DNA from: Marixanthomonas sp002364245
GTDB lineage: Bacteria > Bacteroidota > Bacteroidia > Flavobacteriales > Flavobacteriaceae
Reading direction: 5' to 3'
Length of the DNA: 64,000 nt
Assembly: GCA_963973455.1 (NCBI GenBank)
Contig: CAXAZF010000006.1
Span: forward strand, 156,406-220,405
The notes below the pieces were generated by a model. It was not told the DNA's origin. It saw only the letters and a program-made list of their open reading frames with translations, and searched no databases. Shown piece by piece: positions 24,984 to 33,916 of this stretch (the first letter of the stretch is position 1; each line of letters begins with the position of its first letter). Both the position numbers and the translations under genes were made by a program.

Positions 24984-26024
24984 ATGGTTTCAGAAAAAAA
25001 AGACATCCGTGCATTATCAAAACAAGAGTTACGTGACTTTTTTGTAAGCATTGGCGATCAAGCCTTTCGAGGCAACCAAGTTTACGAGTGGTTGTGGAAT
25101 AAAGGTATCCACAATTTTGAAGATATGACTAATATCTCGAAAGAAACCCGCAAGCATTTAGAACAAAACTTTGTGATAAACCATATTGAAGTGGACAGCT
25201 TGCAAAAAAGCAACGATGGCACCATTAAAAATGCCGTTAAATTACACGATGGATTTGTAGTAGAGTCGGTATTAATCCCGACTAAATCAAGAACAACAGC
25301 GTGTGTTTCTTCACAAGTTGGTTGCAGTTTGGATTGTAAGTTTTGTGCCACGTCTCGATTAAAGCGAATGCGTAATCTAAACCCAGATGAGATTTTTGAT
25401 CAAGTGGTTGCAATCCACAAAGAAAGTTTACTCTATCACGACAAACCACTTTCTAACATTGTCTATATGGGAATGGGCGAACCATTGATGAATTATAAAA
25501 ACGTGTTGGAGTCCGTTAAAATGATTACTTCTGAGGAAGGCTTAGGCATGTCACCTAAACGAATCACGCTTTCCACATCGGGTGTTCCTAAAATGATAAA
25601 AAAACTGGCCGATGACGAGGTTAAATTCAACCTGGCCGTTTCCTTACATTCTGCTATTCAGGAAACGCGAGAACAGATTATGCCATTTGCTAAAAGTTTT
25701 ACGTTACCAGACCTGCGAGAATCACTTGAATATTGGTATGCTAAAACAAACCGTCGCATTACCTACGAATATATAGTTTGGAAGGATATTAACGACACTG
25801 AAAAAGACGTAGATGCCTTGATCCAGTTTTGCCAATCGGTACCTTGTAAAATAAACTTGATTGAGTACAACCCTATTGACGATGGCGAGTTTCAACAAGC
25901 GGCAAATTCGGCACTTGATATGTATATAGAAAAGTTAGAAAAAAATAGAATACCGGTTACCGTTCGTAGAAGTCGCGGAAAAGATATCGACGCCGCTTGT
26001 GGGCAATTAGCGAATAAGAGTTAA
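24984..26024 (+). CDS. rlmN: Dual-specificity 23S rRNA/tRNA m2A methyltransferase RlmN
   Basis: Radical SAM enzyme that methylates C2 of A2503 in 23S rRNA and A37 of some tRNAs. The radical SAM motif is in GCSLDCKFCATS (CxxxCxxC). YMGMGEPLMNY, SLHSA and CGQL near the C-terminus with the mechanistic Cys are present. At 346 aa it has the usual length. A -7 box TAATTTTG (24969-24976) ends only 7 nt before the ATG, so the transcript may be nearly leaderless. Confidence 0.95.
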   Translation: MVSEKKDIRALSKQELRDFFVSIGDQAFRGNQVYEWLWNKGIHNFEDMTNISKETRKHLEQNFVINHIEVDSLQKSNDGTIKNAVKLHDGFVVESVLIPTKSRTTACVSSQVGCSLDCKFCATSRLKRMRNLNPDEIFDQVVAIHKESLLYHDKPLSNIVYMGMGEPLMNYKNVLESVKMITSEEGLGMSPKRITLSTSGVPKMIKKLADDEVKFNLAVSLHSAIQETREQIMPFAKSFTLPDLRESLEYWYAKTNRRITYEYIVWKDINDTEKDVDALIQFCQSVPCKINLIEYNPIDDGEFQQAANSALDMYIEKLEKNRIPVTVRRSRGKDIDAACGQLANKS

Positions 26025-26126
26025 GGTTTTAAAATAAAAAAGCTAGTTTAATTAATCTTTCAAAAGAACTTAATTGTGCTATGATAGGTCAATACTTTTG
26101 GGTTTTTACTTATTTTTGAAACAGTA

Positions 26127-27104
26127 ATGAAAATTGTTTCCCAAATAAAACTTCCCATTGAGACCGAAATGGAGCTTTTTGAAAAAAAGTTCTCGGGAGC
26201 CATGTCATCGAAAGTTGCATTGCTCAATCGCATTACCCATTATGTAGTAAACCGAAAAGGGAAACAAATGCGACCTATGTTCGTTTTTCTCATTGCAAAG
26301 ATGACGGGCAACGGTATAGTGGAAGAGCGAACCTATCGTGGAGCTTCGGTTATTGAGCTTATTCATACTGCAACTTTGGTACACGATGATGTTGTGGATG
26401 ACAGCAACCGCCGGCGTGGTTTTTTTTCCATTAATGCGCTTTGGAAAAACAAGATTGCCGTGTTGGTTGGTGATTATCTGCTCTCAAAAGGATTATTGCT
26501 ATCCATTGATCATGAAGATTTCGATTTGCTTAAAATCATTTCGGTAGCTGTTCGTGAAATGAGCGAAGGCGAATTGCTTCAAATTGAAAAAGCCCGACGT
26601 CTCGATATTACCGAAACCATTTATTTTGATATTATTCGCCAAAAAACAGCCACACTTATTGCTGCTTGTTGTGCTATGGGAGCGCAATCTGTAAATGCAC
26701 CTAAAGAAGAAGTAGAAGCCATGCGTGAGTTTGGTGAGTTAATCGGGATTGCTTTTCAGATAAAAGACGATCTTTTTGATTATGGTGAAGAAAAAATAGG
26801 CAAACCCACCGGGATTGATATTAAGGAACAAAAAATGACGCTCCCGCTAATTTATACGTTAAATACGGTTCCGCCCAAAGATAAACGATGGGTTATCAAT
26901 TCAGTAAAAAACCATAATAAAGACAAAAAAAGAGTAAAGCAAGTCATTGCTTTTGTTAAAGATTCTGGCGGTCTTGAATATGCTGTTTCAAAAATGAAGG
27001 ACTATCAGCAACGTGCGCTGCAAATTCTTCAGAAATATCCAAAATCACCTTATAAAGACTCGTTAGAATTGATGGTGAATTATGTGATAGAACGAAAAAA
27101 GTAG
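26127..27104 (+). CDS. All-trans polyprenyl diphosphate synthase
   Basis: Chain-elongating prenyltransferase that makes the long isoprenoid side chain of menaquinone. It is 325 aa, with the first Asp-rich motif LVHDDVVDDSNRRRG (about residues 84-98) and the second QIKDDLFDYGEEKIGKPTG. The chain length cannot be assigned. A -7 box TATTTTTG (26111-26118) ends 8 nt before the ATG, again suggesting a very short leader. Confidence 0.92.
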   Translation: MKIVSQIKLPIETEMELFEKKFSGAMSSKVALLNRITHYVVNRKGKQMRPMFVFLIAKMTGNGIVEERTYRGASVIELIHTATLVHDDVVDDSNRRRGFFSINALWKNKIAVLVGDYLLSKGLLLSIDHEDFDLLKIISVAVREMSEGELLQIEKARRLDITETIYFDIIRQKTATLIAACCAMGAQSVNAPKEEVEAMREFGELIGIAFQIKDDLFDYGEEKIGKPTGIDIKEQKMTLPLIYTLNTVPPKDKRWVINSVKNHNKDKKRVKQVIAFVKDSGGLEYAVSKMKDYQQRALQILQKYPKSPYKDSLELMVNYVIERKK

Positions 27105-27196
27105 GTTTTTGATACAAAACTCTAGTCGTTTACGCGCCTAGAATTTCACTAAAGCACCATTAATAAACATTTATAACTTCTAATAAGTAGACATCC

Positions 27197-28147
27197 CTAC
27201 TCCTTTTTATAGATATCCTTCCGGTATCCATCGTCTTCTCCTTCTAAAATCTGTAAGTAACTTTTATAACGAGACCACGCAATTTCTTGATTTTCCAAGG
27301 CATCTTTTATGGCGCATTGGGGTTCATTTATATGAAGACAATTATTGAATTTACATTCTTGTTTACGTTCAAAAAATTCTGGAAAATAGTCACCCAGCTC
27401 TTCTTTATCTATTTCAACTACACCAAACCCACGAATTCCGGGTGTATCGATAATTTGAGCACCGAAGGATAGATCGTACATTTCAGCAAAAGTAGTGGTA
27501 TGTTGACCTTGTTGGTGTTGTTCAGATATTTCAGCAGTTTTTATATCAAGGTTATTTTCAATAGAATTAACTAACGTAGATTTTCCTGTACCGCTGTGAC
27601 CTGAAAACACACTCACCTTATCTTGCATTATGGCTTTCACCTTATTTACATTTTTTCCGGTTTTTGCTGATATGCCAATACATTCATAGCCAATATCTCG
27701 ATACAAAGCAGCAAGATATTTTATTTCTAATAACTCCTCTTCATTGTACAGATCTATTTTGTTGAAAAGCAAAACAGCCTTAACATGATACGCTTCGGCT
27801 GTTATTAAAAAGCGATCTATAAATGTGGTGAAAGTTGGGGGGTTATTTAAAGTAACCAATAAAAAAGCAACATCGATATTCGCAGCAATAATATGAGTCT
27901 GCTTAGAAAGGTTGACCGATTTTCTGATGATATAATTATCGCGTGATTCAATTTTATGAATAACACCAACGGTTTCGTCGCCTTTTGTCTCTATTTTGAA
28001 CACCACATGATCACCAACAGCAATAGGATTTGTACTCTTTATACCTCCTATTCTAAATTTTCCTTTTATCCGGCATTGATAAAAATCACCCTGTTGCGAT
28101 TTTACAATGTACCAACTTCCGGTGGATTTATAGACAGTGCCTTTCAT
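27197..28147 (-). CDS. rsgA: Ribosome small-subunit-dependent GTPase RsgA
   Basis: Circularly permuted GTPase that checks maturation of the 30S subunit. An N-terminal OB fold (about 1-75) is followed by G4 NKIDLY, G1 GHSGTGKSTLVN, and G3 DTPGIRGFG in the permuted order. A C-terminal zinc site follows (CKFNNCLHINEPQC, the C-C-H-C pattern). It is 316 aa. It is the last gene of the pheA-aroG transcript, separated from aroG by 33 bp. Confidence 0.95.
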   Translation of the reverse strand: MKGTVYKSTGSWYIVKSQQGDFYQCRIKGKFRIGGIKSTNPIAVGDHVVFKIETKGDETVGVIHKIESRDNYIIRKSVNLSKQTHIIAANIDVAFLLVTLNNPPTFTTFIDRFLITAEAYHVKAVLLFNKIDLYNEEELLEIKYLAALYRDIGYECIGISAKTGKNVNKVKAIMQDKVSVFSGHSGTGKSTLVNSIENNLDIKTAEISEQHQQGQHTTTFAEMYDLSFGAQIIDTPGIRGFGVVEIDKEELGDYFPEFFERKQECKFNNCLHINEPQCAIKDALENQEIAWSRYKSYLQILEGEDDGYRKDIYKKE

Positions 28148-28180
28148 GGGTACAAAAATCAGAAAATTATTTTAAAAGTA

Positions 28181-29263
28181 TTATTCATTGAAAACATTCT
28201 TTTGATGATTAATAGACTCTTGGTGAACAGCTTTAAACATTTTTAGAATAAACTCCTCACTCAATTTTTGATCTCCCCCTTGTAAAATCATTTTATCCAA
28301 AATTTCATTCCAACGTTTGGTCTGTAATATTGCTACGTTGTTTTTCTTTTTAAGGCTACCTATTTGATCGCTAATTTTCATACGATTACCCAATATCTCC
28401 AACAGTTTGTGGTCTATTACGTCAATTTGGGCACGCATAGTCGCTAATTTATTTCTAAATTCAATCTCATCACCTTCTTCTTTTCTAATTCGAAGATCTA
28501 CTGTCATTTGATCTAATTTTTGTGGTGTAATCTGCTGTTTAGCATCGCTCCAAGCATTATCAGGGTCATAATGAGTTTCTACCATCAAACCGTCAAAGTT
28601 TAAATCTAATGCTGTTTGACATAAATCGAAAATAATATCCCGACGTCCCGCGATATGGGATGGGTCTAAAATGAGCGGTAAATCTGGAAAACGGTTTTGC
28701 AAATCGATAGGTATTTGCCATTCAGGATTGTTGCGGTATCGAGTTTTTTCGTAGGTTGAGAAACCACGATGTATTACCCCGAGATTTTCCAATCCTGCTT
28801 CATAAAAACGTTCAACGGCCCCTAACCATAATGCCAAATCAGGGTTTATGGGATTTTTAATTAAAATAGTTTTATCGGTCCCTTTTAAAGCATCTGCCAA
28901 TTCCTGCACGATAAATGGTGACACGGTAGTTCTTGCTCCAACCCACAAAATATCTATATCATGTTTTAATGCTAAATCTACATGGTTAGCATTTGCTACT
29001 TCGGTAGTAGTCAGCAGTCCAGTTTCCTCTTTTGCTTTTTGAAGCCATTTTAGCCCCAAATCCCCAACCCCTTCAAAATTTCCAGGACGCGTTCTGGGTT
29101 TCCATATGCCGGCACGAAGCACGGTAGTATCTGTATTTTTAAGTTGATGTGCAATTTTTAATACTTGATCTTCGGTTTCGGCACTGCATGGACCTGCAAT
29201 AACGAGTGGGTGGTCAAGACCAAATGCGTCTAACCAACTTCTTAATTTTTTAGTATTCTCCAT
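28181..29263 (-). CDS. Bifunctional DAHP synthase / chorismate mutase
   Basis: Joins the first shikimate-pathway step to the branch toward phenylalanine and tyrosine. The N-terminal type I-beta DAHP synthase (about 1-260) has VIAGPCSAE, LRAGIWKPRTRPGNFEGVG, LIKNP and LDPSHIAGRRD. The C-terminal AroQ chorismate mutase (about 270-355) has MRAQIDVIDHKLLEILGNRM. The 360-aa fusion is typical of Bacteroidota. Its start overlaps the pheA stop by 14 bp, so both are controlled by the attenuator upstream of pheA. Confidence 0.94.
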   Translation of the reverse strand: MENTKKLRSWLDAFGLDHPLVIAGPCSAETEDQVLKIAHQLKNTDTTVLRAGIWKPRTRPGNFEGVGDLGLKWLQKAKEETGLLTTTEVANANHVDLALKHDIDILWVGARTTVSPFIVQELADALKGTDKTILIKNPINPDLALWLGAVERFYEAGLENLGVIHRGFSTYEKTRYRNNPEWQIPIDLQNRFPDLPLILDPSHIAGRRDIIFDLCQTALDLNFDGLMVETHYDPDNAWSDAKQQITPQKLDQMTVDLRIRKEEGDEIEFRNKLATMRAQIDVIDHKLLEILGNRMKISDQIGSLKKKNNVAILQTKRWNEILDKMILQGGDQKLSEEFILKMFKAVHQESINHQKNVFNE

Positions 29264-30125
29264 AGCTTGTTTTTAAGGCTAATCTGCTAGGTGCATTTTC
29301 TAGGTTTTGTTTATAAATTCCTAATATTCTTAGTTGTGACACTGCTTTTTTCAATATAGTTGTAACCTCTTCAAAGAGTGCTGAATTTTTGAATAATACA
29401 TCAATGTAAAAAGAATATTGCCAAGGTTTACCCTCAATTGGGAACGACTGTATTTTGGTTAAATTGATATCAAAGGTACTTAACAATTGTAGAATATTTG
29501 CCAAACTTCCAATGTTATGATCCAGTTGGAATTTAAGTGTTGCTTTATTTAATTCTTCATTGGCAACTGTCATACTTCTACCTATAACCACAAAACGTGT
29601 TTTGTTGTTTTTTATAGTTTGAATATTTTTTCCTAAAATTTTTAAACCAAATTTATCAGCTACTTGTTTTCCTGCAATAGCAGCAACTCCTCTTAGATTG
29701 TTTTCTTTTATCCTTCGAGCTTCAGAAGCGGTATCTTTCCCTTCGATAATCTTACAATGAGGTTGTAATCGTTTTAAATATTCTTTACATTGTTGTAATG
29801 CCACAGGATGTGAGTGTACTTCATTTAAATCATGTAGCGTATCACCTTCTAAGGCCATTAAATACATGTTGATGGTTAAAAAAGTTTCATCTAGAATTTT
29901 AAGGTTGCTAGAGTCAATTAATTCATAATTAGGCAATATAGAGCCTGCAATGGTGTTTTCAATGGCGATAACACCAAAATCCACATTAATACTGGTAATG
30001 CTTTCGGCTACCGTTTCAAACGAAGGGCACGGCACTAAATCAATTTTTTCTTTCGGAAATAGTTGTTGTGCAGCAAGATGGTGAAAGGAACTCTCTATAC
30101 CTTGAATGGCGATTTTTAAAGACAT
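29250..30125 (-). CDS. pheA: Prephenate dehydratase
   Basis: Converts prephenate to phenylpyruvate. The 291-aa monofunctional enzyme has a catalytic PDT domain (about 1-185, with GVIAIENTIAGSI and the catalytic NNKTRFVVIG) and a C-terminal ACT regulatory domain (about 195-285, HNIGSLANILQLLSTFDINL). The ACT motif usually written ESRP reads QSFP here. Expression is probably set by the aromatic leader peptide and terminator directly upstream (30144-30274). The aminotransferase and tyrA that often lie between pheA and aroG in this phylum are absent. Confidence 0.93.
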   Translation of the reverse strand: MSLKIAIQGIESSFHHLAAQQLFPKEKIDLVPCPSFETVAESITSINVDFGVIAIENTIAGSILPNYELIDSSNLKILDETFLTINMYLMALEGDTLHDLNEVHSHPVALQQCKEYLKRLQPHCKIIEGKDTASEARRIKENNLRGVAAIAGKQVADKFGLKILGKNIQTIKNNKTRFVVIGRSMTVANEELNKATLKFQLDHNIGSLANILQLLSTFDINLTKIQSFPIEGKPWQYSFYIDVLFKNSALFEEVTTILKKAVSQLRILGIYKQNLENAPSRLALKTSYGEY

Positions 30126-30143
30126 ATTATTTAAGTTTAGACA

Positions 30144-30174
30144 TAAAAAAATCCCAAACGCTTTGTTCGGGATT
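30144..30174 (-). terminator. Attenuator terminator in the pheA leader
   Basis: On the minus strand AATCCCGAAC and GTTTGGGATT form a 10-bp stem (one G-T pair) with loop AAAGC, followed directly by seven T. It ends about 19 nt before the pheA ATG, so it terminates transcription before the operon. An upstream CGGGA (30218-30214) can pair with TCCCG of the terminator 5' arm, giving a possible antiterminator. Confidence 0.88.
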
Positions 30175-30202
30175 GGAATGAGTTTATTAATATATTGAAT
30201 AC

Positions 30203-30274
30203 CTACATAGCGCTCCCGTTTCTATTGTTAAAATAGAAATACCAAAAGTTAAAAAATGCAAGTAAATGGTTCAT
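30203..30274 (-). CDS. Aromatic leader peptide of the pheA operon
   Basis: Short ORF of 23 codons, ATG at 30274-30272 and TAG at 30205-30203. It begins MNHLLAFFNFWYFYF, and residues 7-15 contain five Phe, two Tyr and one Trp among nine. It lies between a good promoter and the pheA-leader terminator. This is the architecture of ribosome-mediated attenuation. Ribosome stalling at scarce Phe/Tyr/Trp-tRNA would leave CGGGA at 30218-30214 free to disrupt the terminator. An 8-bp hairpin inside the ORF (TTTCTATT/AATAGAAA) may act as the pause structure. Confidence 0.85.
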   Translation of the reverse strand: MNHLLAFFNFWYFYFNNRNGSAM

Positions 30275-30291
30275 TGCTCGTTATTGTAATT

Positions 30292-30321
30292 CAAAGTTAA
30301 TTAAATCTTATAATCAACAAA
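30292..30321 (-). promoter_or_regulatory. Promoter of the pheA leader
   Basis: On the minus strand TTTG (30321-30318) and TAACTTTG (30299-30292) are 18 bp apart, a strong match to the Bacteroidota -33/-7 pattern. The expected start of transcription is about 13 nt before the leader-peptide ATG. Confidence 0.78.
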
Positions 30322-30356
30322 GTTTTTCTTGAACTTTTTTATTTTAGTTTTGTGCT

Positions 30357-31262
30357 ATGTCAATAAGCGTTTCAAATATTACTAAAAACTACGGCGAACA
30401 AAAAGCGCTCAACAATGTCTCTTTTGATATTTCAGCAGGAGAAATTGTGGGATTTTTAGGTCCAAATGGTGCTGGAAAATCTACAATGATGAAAATATTG
30501 ACCACCTATCTCCCTGCTTCGGAAGGAATAGCTACGGTTAATGGGTTTAAGGTTTCAGAAAAAGATCATGACATTCAAAAAAGCGTAGGTTATCTACCGG
30601 AACATAATCCTTTGTATTTAGATATGTATGTACGAGAGTTTTTAAACTTTCAAGCTGAAATATACAATACACCAAAAAGTGAAATAGAGCGTATTATTGA
30701 ACGTACCGGTCTTCTACCTGAAGCAAATAAAAAAATACAGCAACTATCTAAAGGGTACCGACAACGGGTTGGTATTGCCAGTGCACTTTTGCACAATCCC
30801 GAAGTACTTATTCTCGATGAACCCACTACTGGACTGGATCCAAATCAGTTAATTGAAATACGAGAATTGATAAAAAGCATTGGAAAAGAAAAAACCGTTC
30901 TGCTGTCTACTCATATTATGCAAGAAGTAGAAGCAATTTGCGATCGCGTAATTATCATCAATAAAGGTGAAATTGTACTGGATAAAAAATTAAGTGAACT
31001 ACAGTCTGGCCAACAACAAATTGTGGAGGTGGAGTTTGATTACCGAGTTGAAACAGTTGCCTTACAACAACTTCCTAATGTTACAAAAGTTGAAAACCCT
31101 GGCGGCTATTTTATTTATAACATCTATTTTTCTTCGGAAAAAGATATGCGAAGTTCTGTTTTTGACTTTGCCCACGATAATGGATTAAAGATTCTTCAAC
31201 TTCATCAGAAAAACACAACCTTAGAAAAGCTCTTTGTAGATCTTACTGCTCATCAAAAATAA
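30357..31262 (+). CDS. gldA: Gliding motility-associated ABC transporter ATPase GldA
   Basis: 301-aa ABC ATPase with Walker A GPNGAGKST, the signature LSKGYRQRVGIA, Walker B VLILDEPTTGLD and the H-loop LSTHIMQE. Sequence and length match GldA, the ATP-hydrolysing partner of membrane proteins GldF/GldG, which are not in this window. A TAGTTTTG -7 box (30345-30352) ends only 4 nt before the ATG, so the mRNA may be leaderless. The 3' end overlaps the convergent lipoprotein gene by 20 bp. Confidence 0.9.
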   Translation: MSISVSNITKNYGEQKALNNVSFDISAGEIVGFLGPNGAGKSTMMKILTTYLPASEGIATVNGFKVSEKDHDIQKSVGYLPEHNPLYLDMYVREFLNFQAEIYNTPKSEIERIIERTGLLPEANKKIQQLSKGYRQRVGIASALLHNPEVLILDEPTTGLDPNQLIEIRELIKSIGKEKTVLLSTHIMQEVEAICDRVIIINKGEIVLDKKLSELQSGQQQIVEVEFDYRVETVALQQLPNVTKVENPGGYFIYNIYFSSEKDMRSSVFDFAHDNGLKILQLHQKNTTLEKLFVDLTAHQK

Positions 31263-31998
31263 GTTGCCCTCTATATAACGCTTCTACCTCAACAATGGGA
31301 GGACGGTTTTTTGCCACTATATCTCCTAGGCTCACTATTTTCCCACGAATAGCTTCTTGAGGGTTCACAATCATTTCCTGTGTACCACGATGAAAAACGG
31401 TTAATTGGCCAATTAAGAGGTTTGCCGCCTGTATGCGCACATCTCCAGCATAAATACCAAAACTGGCTTTGTCTGCAGTACCCGTAAGGAAAAAATTGGA
31501 TAAGCCATTGGCTACTATTTGCAAGTTTTCAACTTCAAGATCAAGTTTAAAATCTCCATCAATATGGTACTCATCTTCATTTTCTTGATCTTCACTTATC
31601 AAAGTTAAATTAGGGAACGATAAAGTGCCGATACTCTCAACAGACAGCCCTGAACTGTTTCGTATTCTGTCAATATTTGGAGTGGTTACATACACTTTTG
31701 TCAATCCATAATCTCGTACCAAATTGCAACCGTTGTTGTTACGAAGGTTTAATATACCATCTTCAACTTGTACTTCAATATCATTTAAAAGGTTTTCACC
31801 GGTTTCAACCACTACTTTTTGTGTATCACCTTGTTTTATAAAAAGTTGCGTGCGTTCCCAAACTATAATTTCGCTAAATGCATCAACAATAAACTCTTCT
31901 TGAATTATATCTCCAGAAGCTTGAAAACAGTTCAAACCTTTATCTGAATCACATCCAAAAAAAGTAATTAAGGCAAGTATAAAAATTATTTTCTTCAT
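31243..31998 (-). CDS. GIN-domain (DUF2807) lipoprotein, copy B
   Basis: 251 aa from the ATG at 31998 (MKKIIFILALITFFGC, lipobox Cys16). The rest is a repetitive beta structure of the GIN/DUF2807 type (head of putative autotransporter adhesins), with LFIKQGDTQKVVVETGENLL, NNNGCNLVRDY and YVTTPNIDRIRNSS. It is a clear paralog of the lipoprotein at 33158-33913. Each follows a PagL-like barrel gene. Function unknown; exported and lipid-anchored. The longer start at 32022 would abolish a normal signal peptide. Confidence 0.85.
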   Translation of the reverse strand: MKKIIFILALITFFGCDSDKGLNCFQASGDIIQEEFIVDAFSEIIVWERTQLFIKQGDTQKVVVETGENLLNDIEVQVEDGILNLRNNNGCNLVRDYGLTKVYVTTPNIDRIRNSSGLSVESIGTLSFPNLTLISEDQENEDEYHIDGDFKLDLEVENLQIVANGLSNFFLTGTADKASFGIYAGDVRIQAANLLIGQLTVFHRGTQEMIVNPQEAIRGKIVSLGDIVAKNRPPIVEVEALYRGQLIFDEQ

Positions 31999-32021
31999 GT
32001 TCTGAATCATTTCAGTAATCA

Positions 32022-33131
32022 TTACAAACGGACACCTACTCCAAATTCTACTCCTTCAGCTTTCGCCCAATGGGCTTTTACAGTTACTGAAGCAATAAAT
32101 CTATCATTATAAAAATACCGTTTCAAACCTAAACGATTGTAAATCCTATTTTCAAATTTATACGGCCAATAAACATAATAACCTAATTGAGATACAAAGG
32201 CTACTTTATTAAACCGCAGTTCGTGTCCTACAAATAGTCCAACCCGTTTATAATCTTCATCCCCACTAAGGTTATCTTCTGGGTAGGCAATGGAACGGTA
32301 ATAAATCAATTCTTTTAAAAAATTAGCAAAAAACACATCCACCCCGACTTGCAAAGTACTTTTATAGTTAATGCGCTTATCTACAAATGCCGAAGCAACA
32401 TAAAATGGATACTGCCCTTGTCCCACAACATCACTTTCATTCCAGCCAAAACGGAATACAAAATTATACTTTAGGTTTTCGGCGTGGGAAGAGCTTAGCG
32501 GATCGTCTTTTACAATATATTCTGGAAACTTTTCGTGATCGAACAAATAGCTAAGTCCGACATTGAATGCCCATGTATTTGTACTATTATTTGGTGCTCG
32601 TAAATTAGCATTAGAGTAATGAATTAAACCAAACCCCGCATGAAATCCGAACCCTTTATAGAAATTTTCCTTTACAAAATTAGCTTTTAAAAAAGTGGTA
32701 CTTAAAAGACGGGTCCCGTAGGCATTATTAATGTAATTGGTTTTAGGATCGTAAGGATTACTTGCATAAGCAATACCTTGACCTAAACGTATTACAAGAT
32801 TTCTATTAAAAAAATACCAATTGTAATGACCGTACAACCCATAGTTTTCACCTAAAAAGGTGTTATTCATATTCTGGTAGGTAAAAGTAAAACCCCAATC
32901 TGGATACTGATAGCGACGCTCCCATTCATTAAATCCATACGTTTTTCTATTGTATGAAAGAATTAAGCCTGTTGGGTGATTAGTAATTAAATGTGCTATA
33001 TCTGGGTTATGTTCTAAAATACTCCCGTAAAAGTAATCTGCTTCAAGAGAGAAGGGTTTTTCTTCTTCATTTTGTGAAAACACATTACAAGTAACCAGAA
33101 AAACTATAAGTACGGAAAGTTGTTGTTTCAT
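32022..33131 (-). CDS. PagL-like (acyloxyacyl hydrolase/lipid A deacylase family) outer-membrane protein, copy B
   Basis: 369 aa from the ATG at 33131 (MKQQLSVLIVFLVTCNVFSQ signal peptide). An upstream ATG at 33158, overlapping the preceding stop as TAATG, is possible but gives a poorer signal. It is a predicted beta barrel rich in Y, F, N and G. The HYSNANLRAPN segment matches the HxSN active-site pattern of PagL lipid A 3-O-deacylases. The substrate is therefore inferred to be lipid A. Paralog of 33917-35011. Confidence 0.8.
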   Translation of the reverse strand: MKQQLSVLIVFLVTCNVFSQNEEEKPFSLEADYFYGSILEHNPDIAHLITNHPTGLILSYNRKTYGFNEWERRYQYPDWGFTFTYQNMNNTFLGENYGLYGHYNWYFFNRNLVIRLGQGIAYASNPYDPKTNYINNAYGTRLLSTTFLKANFVKENFYKGFGFHAGFGLIHYSNANLRAPNNSTNTWAFNVGLSYLFDHEKFPEYIVKDDPLSSSHAENLKYNFVFRFGWNESDVVGQGQYPFYVASAFVDKRINYKSTLQVGVDVFFANFLKELIYYRSIAYPEDNLSGDEDYKRVGLFVGHELRFNKVAFVSQLGYYVYWPYKFENRIYNRLGLKRYFYNDRFIASVTVKAHWAKAEGVEFGVGVRL

Positions 33132-33157
33132 ATTCTTAAACGAGGCATAAATATACA

Positions 33158-33913
33158 TTAATCCTGAAATATTAAACGGCCTGTGAATAATTCTTCTACA
33201 TCTACTTCTGGCGGTCTATTTACCGAAAGAACATCGCCTGTACCTTGGATAACTCCTGATATTTTATCTATAGGGCTTACTATCATTTTATTGGCACTTC
33301 GCTGCCGTATTTTTAATGTATCTATTAAAAAGTTTTCCCCTTCAAACCTTGGAAACTCATCACTAAAAACCAAAGTCGCATTCTCTGTTGCTCCTGAAAT
33401 ATAAAAAACACTTTGCCCATTGGCTGAAACAGAAAAGTCTTCACAAGCAAGATTAAGATAAAAGTCACCACTTTTACGAGCATCCTCAACACCTCCAGCA
33501 CTATTACTTGTCAATGTCAATAAAGGAAAATTCAATGCGCCAACCCCCGTAACATTTCGAGATGATGCGTTTCTAATTTCTGTAATATTTGGCGTTGTTA
33601 CAATAGCTTCTACATTATCATAATCCCGAACTAAGTTACAATTGTTATTATTTTTTATAACTAAAGTTTCTCCAACTATAGTTACGGAAATATCCGGTAA
33701 TAGGTTTTCGCCAGTTTTAATCAAAACCTTTTGTTCCGCTCCTTGCTTTAATTGTAAGGCAACATCATTTTCTATTCTTATTTTGTTAAAATCATCTACA
33801 ACGAATTCCTCGGTAACTAAATCACCAATAGTTTGAAAGCAATCTGGAGCGTTTTCTGAATTGCACGAAACCAGCAATAAAAACAGACTGAGTATGTAAA
33901 TTGTTTTTTTCAT
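33158..33913 (-). CDS. GIN-domain (DUF2807) lipoprotein, copy A
   Basis: 251-aa lipoprotein (MKKTIYILSLFLLLVSC, lipobox Cys17). The mature part aligns with copy B through DCFQTIGDLVTEEFVVDDF, LQLKQGAEQKVLIKTGENLL, NNNNCNLVRDY and VTTPNITEIRNASS. It starts 3 bp after the PagL-like copy A stop, and its own stop overlaps the next gene's upstream ATG. Beta-rich exported protein of unknown function, probably acting in the outer membrane with its partner. Confidence 0.85.
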   Translation of the reverse strand: MKKTIYILSLFLLLVSCNSENAPDCFQTIGDLVTEEFVVDDFNKIRIENDVALQLKQGAEQKVLIKTGENLLPDISVTIVGETLVIKNNNNCNLVRDYDNVEAIVTTPNITEIRNASSRNVTGVGALNFPLLTLTSNSAGGVEDARKSGDFYLNLACEDFSVSANGQSVFYISGATENATLVFSDEFPRFEGENFLIDTLKIRQRSANKMIVSPIDKISGVIQGTGDVLSVNRPPEVDVEELFTGRLIFQD

Positions 33914-33916
33914 TCT

